Made by a program: the position numbers and the translations under genes | Assembly: GCA_030632625.1 (NCBI GenBank) | Contig: DAOVUK010000176.1 | Span: 1-6,825 of the forward strand | DNA: 6,825 bases | Direction: 5' to 3' | Source: Gammaproteobacteria bacterium | GTDB taxonomy: Bacteria; Pseudomonadota; Gammaproteobacteria; GRL18 | Part shown: piece after piece, positions 5,393 to 6,825 of the stretch | Layout: every line of letters begins with the position of its first letter | Position numbering within the stretch: position 1 is the first letter of the stretch | The notes under the pieces: generated by a model | Database searches by the model: none | Seen by the model: only the letters and a program-made list of their open reading frames with translations | What the model was told of the DNA's origin: nothing

Positions 5393-6825
5393 ATGTATAA
5401 ACATAGTAACAATTTTAAGCGCATGGTGAAAAGTAAACCTGTTGATGACTTAACCATCGTACCGCCACTGGGAATGGACGTTAAATCATTAAGTGACTGC
5501 TTCCGATATTATTACAACCACACCCTGGGACGTGATAAGAATTGTATGGCAACGCATTATCCTTATGTCGCGTTGGGTTATACTTTGAGAGATCGTCTCA
5601 TGGAGCGCTGGAAAAAGACCCGCAATGCTTATGAAGACTCTGACTGTAAACGCACCTATTATCTCTCACTGGAATTTTTAATGGGTCGGGCACTCAGTAA
5701 CTGCATGCTTAATCTGGATTTAAATGAGGCTGTGCAGAAATCATTCTATCAGCTTGGCCTTGATCTGGAAGAAATTGCTGAAAGTGAGCAGGATGCCGGA
5801 CTTGGCAATGGCGGTCTGGGACGTCTTGCTGCCTGTTTCCTTGATAGTTGTGCTACTTTACAGCTGCCTGTGAAAGGTTATGGCTTACGCTATGAATACG
5901 GCATGTTCAAACAACGCATTGAGCAGAATCATCAAATTGAAGAAACCGATCACTGGCTGCTTAATGGTAATCCGTGGGAATTGGAGCGTCCGGAATACAC
6001 CCGGCGTATAAAATTTGGCGGACACACTGAATACCATAGGAATAATGAAGGTAAACTGATGGTTTACTGGAATGGTACTCGAGATGTACTGGCCATTCCC
6101 TATGATATTCCCATTCCCGGCTTCCAGAATGGCACTGTTAATACTCTGCGCCTGTGGAAAGCCGCTGCCACCGATGAATTTGATCTGGATGAATTTAATT
6201 CCGGCAGTTATACCGAAGCCGTGGAAGAAAAAAATTCGGCCGAGCATATTACTATGGTGCTCTATCCCAATGACAGCAGTGAAAACGGCAAAGAACTGCG
6301 TTTACGCCAGCAATATTTTCTGGCCTCTGCCAGCCTGCAGGACGTCATTCGGGAGTGGCTGAAGAACCACGGCGACTTTAGTCAGTTTGCGGAAAAAAAC
6401 TGCTTTCAACTCAATGACACTCATCCAACCGTTTCCATCGCTGAATTTATGCGTCTGCTGATTGATGAGTATGAACACTCATGGGATGAAGCCTGGACTA
6501 TTACCACCAAAAGTATGGCTTACACCAATCATACCTTACTTCCGGAAGCTCTGGAAAGATGGTCTGTTCCCTTATTTAAATCCTTACTGCCGCGCTTATT
6601 AGAAATTATCTATGAAATTAATTCGCGTTTTTTAAAGCAGGTTGCCATGCGTTGGCCCGGCGATTCAAAACGTATTCAGCAGATGTCCATTATTGAAGAA
6701 GGTCAGATCCCGCAGGTTCGTATGGCTTATCTTGCTATTGTCGGCAGTTTTTCAGTCAATGGTGTGGCCGCTCTGCACACTGAATTATTACAAAAGGGCC
6801 TGTTTAATAATTTTTATCAACTCTG
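5393..6825 (+). CDS. glgP: Glycogen/maltodextrin (alpha-glucan) phosphorylase, GT35 family (N-terminal part)
   Basis: The enzyme removes glucose units from alpha-1,4-glucan with inorganic phosphate, giving glucose-1-phosphate in the cytoplasm. It depends on pyridoxal phosphate. The window shows 477 residues of a family usually a little over 800 long. Visible family motifs, in order, are RTYYLSLEFLMGR (87-99), DAGLGNGGLGRLAACFLDS (134-152), RQQYFLASASLQD (305-317), QLNDTHPT (339-346), TNHTLLPEALERW (378-390), EIIYEIN (404-410) and SIIEEGQIPQVRMA (432-445). The last stretch, SVNGVAALHTELL (454-466), runs to the window edge just before the expected NKTNGI region. The lysine that binds pyridoxal phosphate lies beyond the edge. 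The ATG at 5393 is the first start after an in-frame stop at 5369-5371; Met11 (5423) is an alternative. It has its own promoter candidate and a leader of about 80 bases. The choice between glycogen and maltodextrin as main substrate cannot be made here. Confidence 0.95.
   Translation, partial: MYKHSNNFKRMVKSKPVDDLTIVPPLGMDVKSLSDCFRYYYNHTLGRDKNCMATHYPYVALGYTLRDRLMERWKKTRNAYEDSDCKRTYYLSLEFLMGRALSNCMLNLDLNEAVQKSFYQLGLDLEEIAESEQDAGLGNGGLGRLAACFLDSCATLQLPVKGYGLRYEYGMFKQRIEQNHQIEETDHWLLNGNPWELERPEYTRRIKFGGHTEYHRNNEGKLMVYWNGTRDVLAIPYDIPIPGFQNGTVNTLRLWKAAATDEFDLDEFNSGSYTEAVEEKNSAEHITMVLYPNDSSENGKELRLRQQYFLASASLQDVIREWLKNHGDFSQFAEKNCFQLNDTHPTVSIAEFMRLLIDEYEHSWDEAWTITTKSMAYTNHTLLPEALERWSVPLFKSLLPRLLEIIYEINSRFLKQVAMRWPGDSKRIQQMSIIEEGQIPQVRMAYLAIVGSFSVNGVAALHTELLQKGLFNNFYQL

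Noticed and set aside
5885..6362. Open frames on both strands inside the phosphorylase gene (minus 5885-6247, plus 6072-6362).
   Set aside because: They overlap a continuous and strongly conserved GT35 coding frame that is open to the window edge, and their translations show no family features.
1..6825. CRISPR arrays, transposases, tRNA or rRNA genes, prophage or defence modules.
   Set aside because: No spaced repeats, transposase motifs, cloverleaf candidates or defence-type domains were seen on either strand.

Overview
The window looks like chromosomal DNA of a gammaproteobacterium. It is A+T-rich, every recognisable gene lies on the + strand, and the proteins resemble gammaproteobacterial NarX/NarL, BarA-type hybrid kinase and GlgP families. 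The genus cannot be fixed from the sequence. A sulfur-oxidising or methylotrophic lineage is possible but unproven. No tRNA, rRNA, CRISPR array, insertion sequence or other mobile element was seen, so this reads as an ordinary core-genome neighbourhood rich in signal transduction.

Layout. Positions 1-119 hold the C-terminal end of a gene resembling an IscA/ErpA/HesB A-type iron-sulfur carrier, but without the C-terminal cysteine motif. After 41 bp come a NarX-like membrane histidine kinase (161-1789) and, 65 bp later, its probable partner, a NarL-family response regulator (1855-2511). A very A+T-rich gap of 313 bp (2512-2824) carries one good sigma70-type promoter candidate and several A+T palindromes. 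A tripartite hybrid kinase follows (2825-5269: periplasmic CHASE8-like domain, HAMP, HisKA, HATPase, receiver, HPt). A 123-bp gap with a strong promoter candidate (5280-5307) and a possible 8-codon leader ORF leads to glycogen/alpha-glucan phosphorylase, which starts at 5393 and runs off the window end.

How the genes may work together. The first kinase and the NarL-like regulator form a standard two-component pair. The kinase lacks the large periplasmic nitrate-binding domain of NarX/NarQ. It has instead a four-cysteine cluster in its GAF-like domain, so its signal is more likely intracellular (redox, oxygen, metal or nitrogen oxide) than periplasmic nitrate. The hybrid kinase carries its own phosphorelay up to an HPt domain and must pass phosphate to a regulator outside this window. 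Glycogen phosphorylase releases glucose-1-phosphate from storage polysaccharide. Its closeness to a BarA-like kinase is suggestive of regulation but is not proof.

The observations most worth following are the cysteine cluster in the NarX-like kinase, the cysteine-less A-type carrier end, a perfect 10-bp inverted repeat lying on the H-box codons of the hybrid kinase, and the structured leader of the phosphorylase gene. I found no convincing wholly new system.
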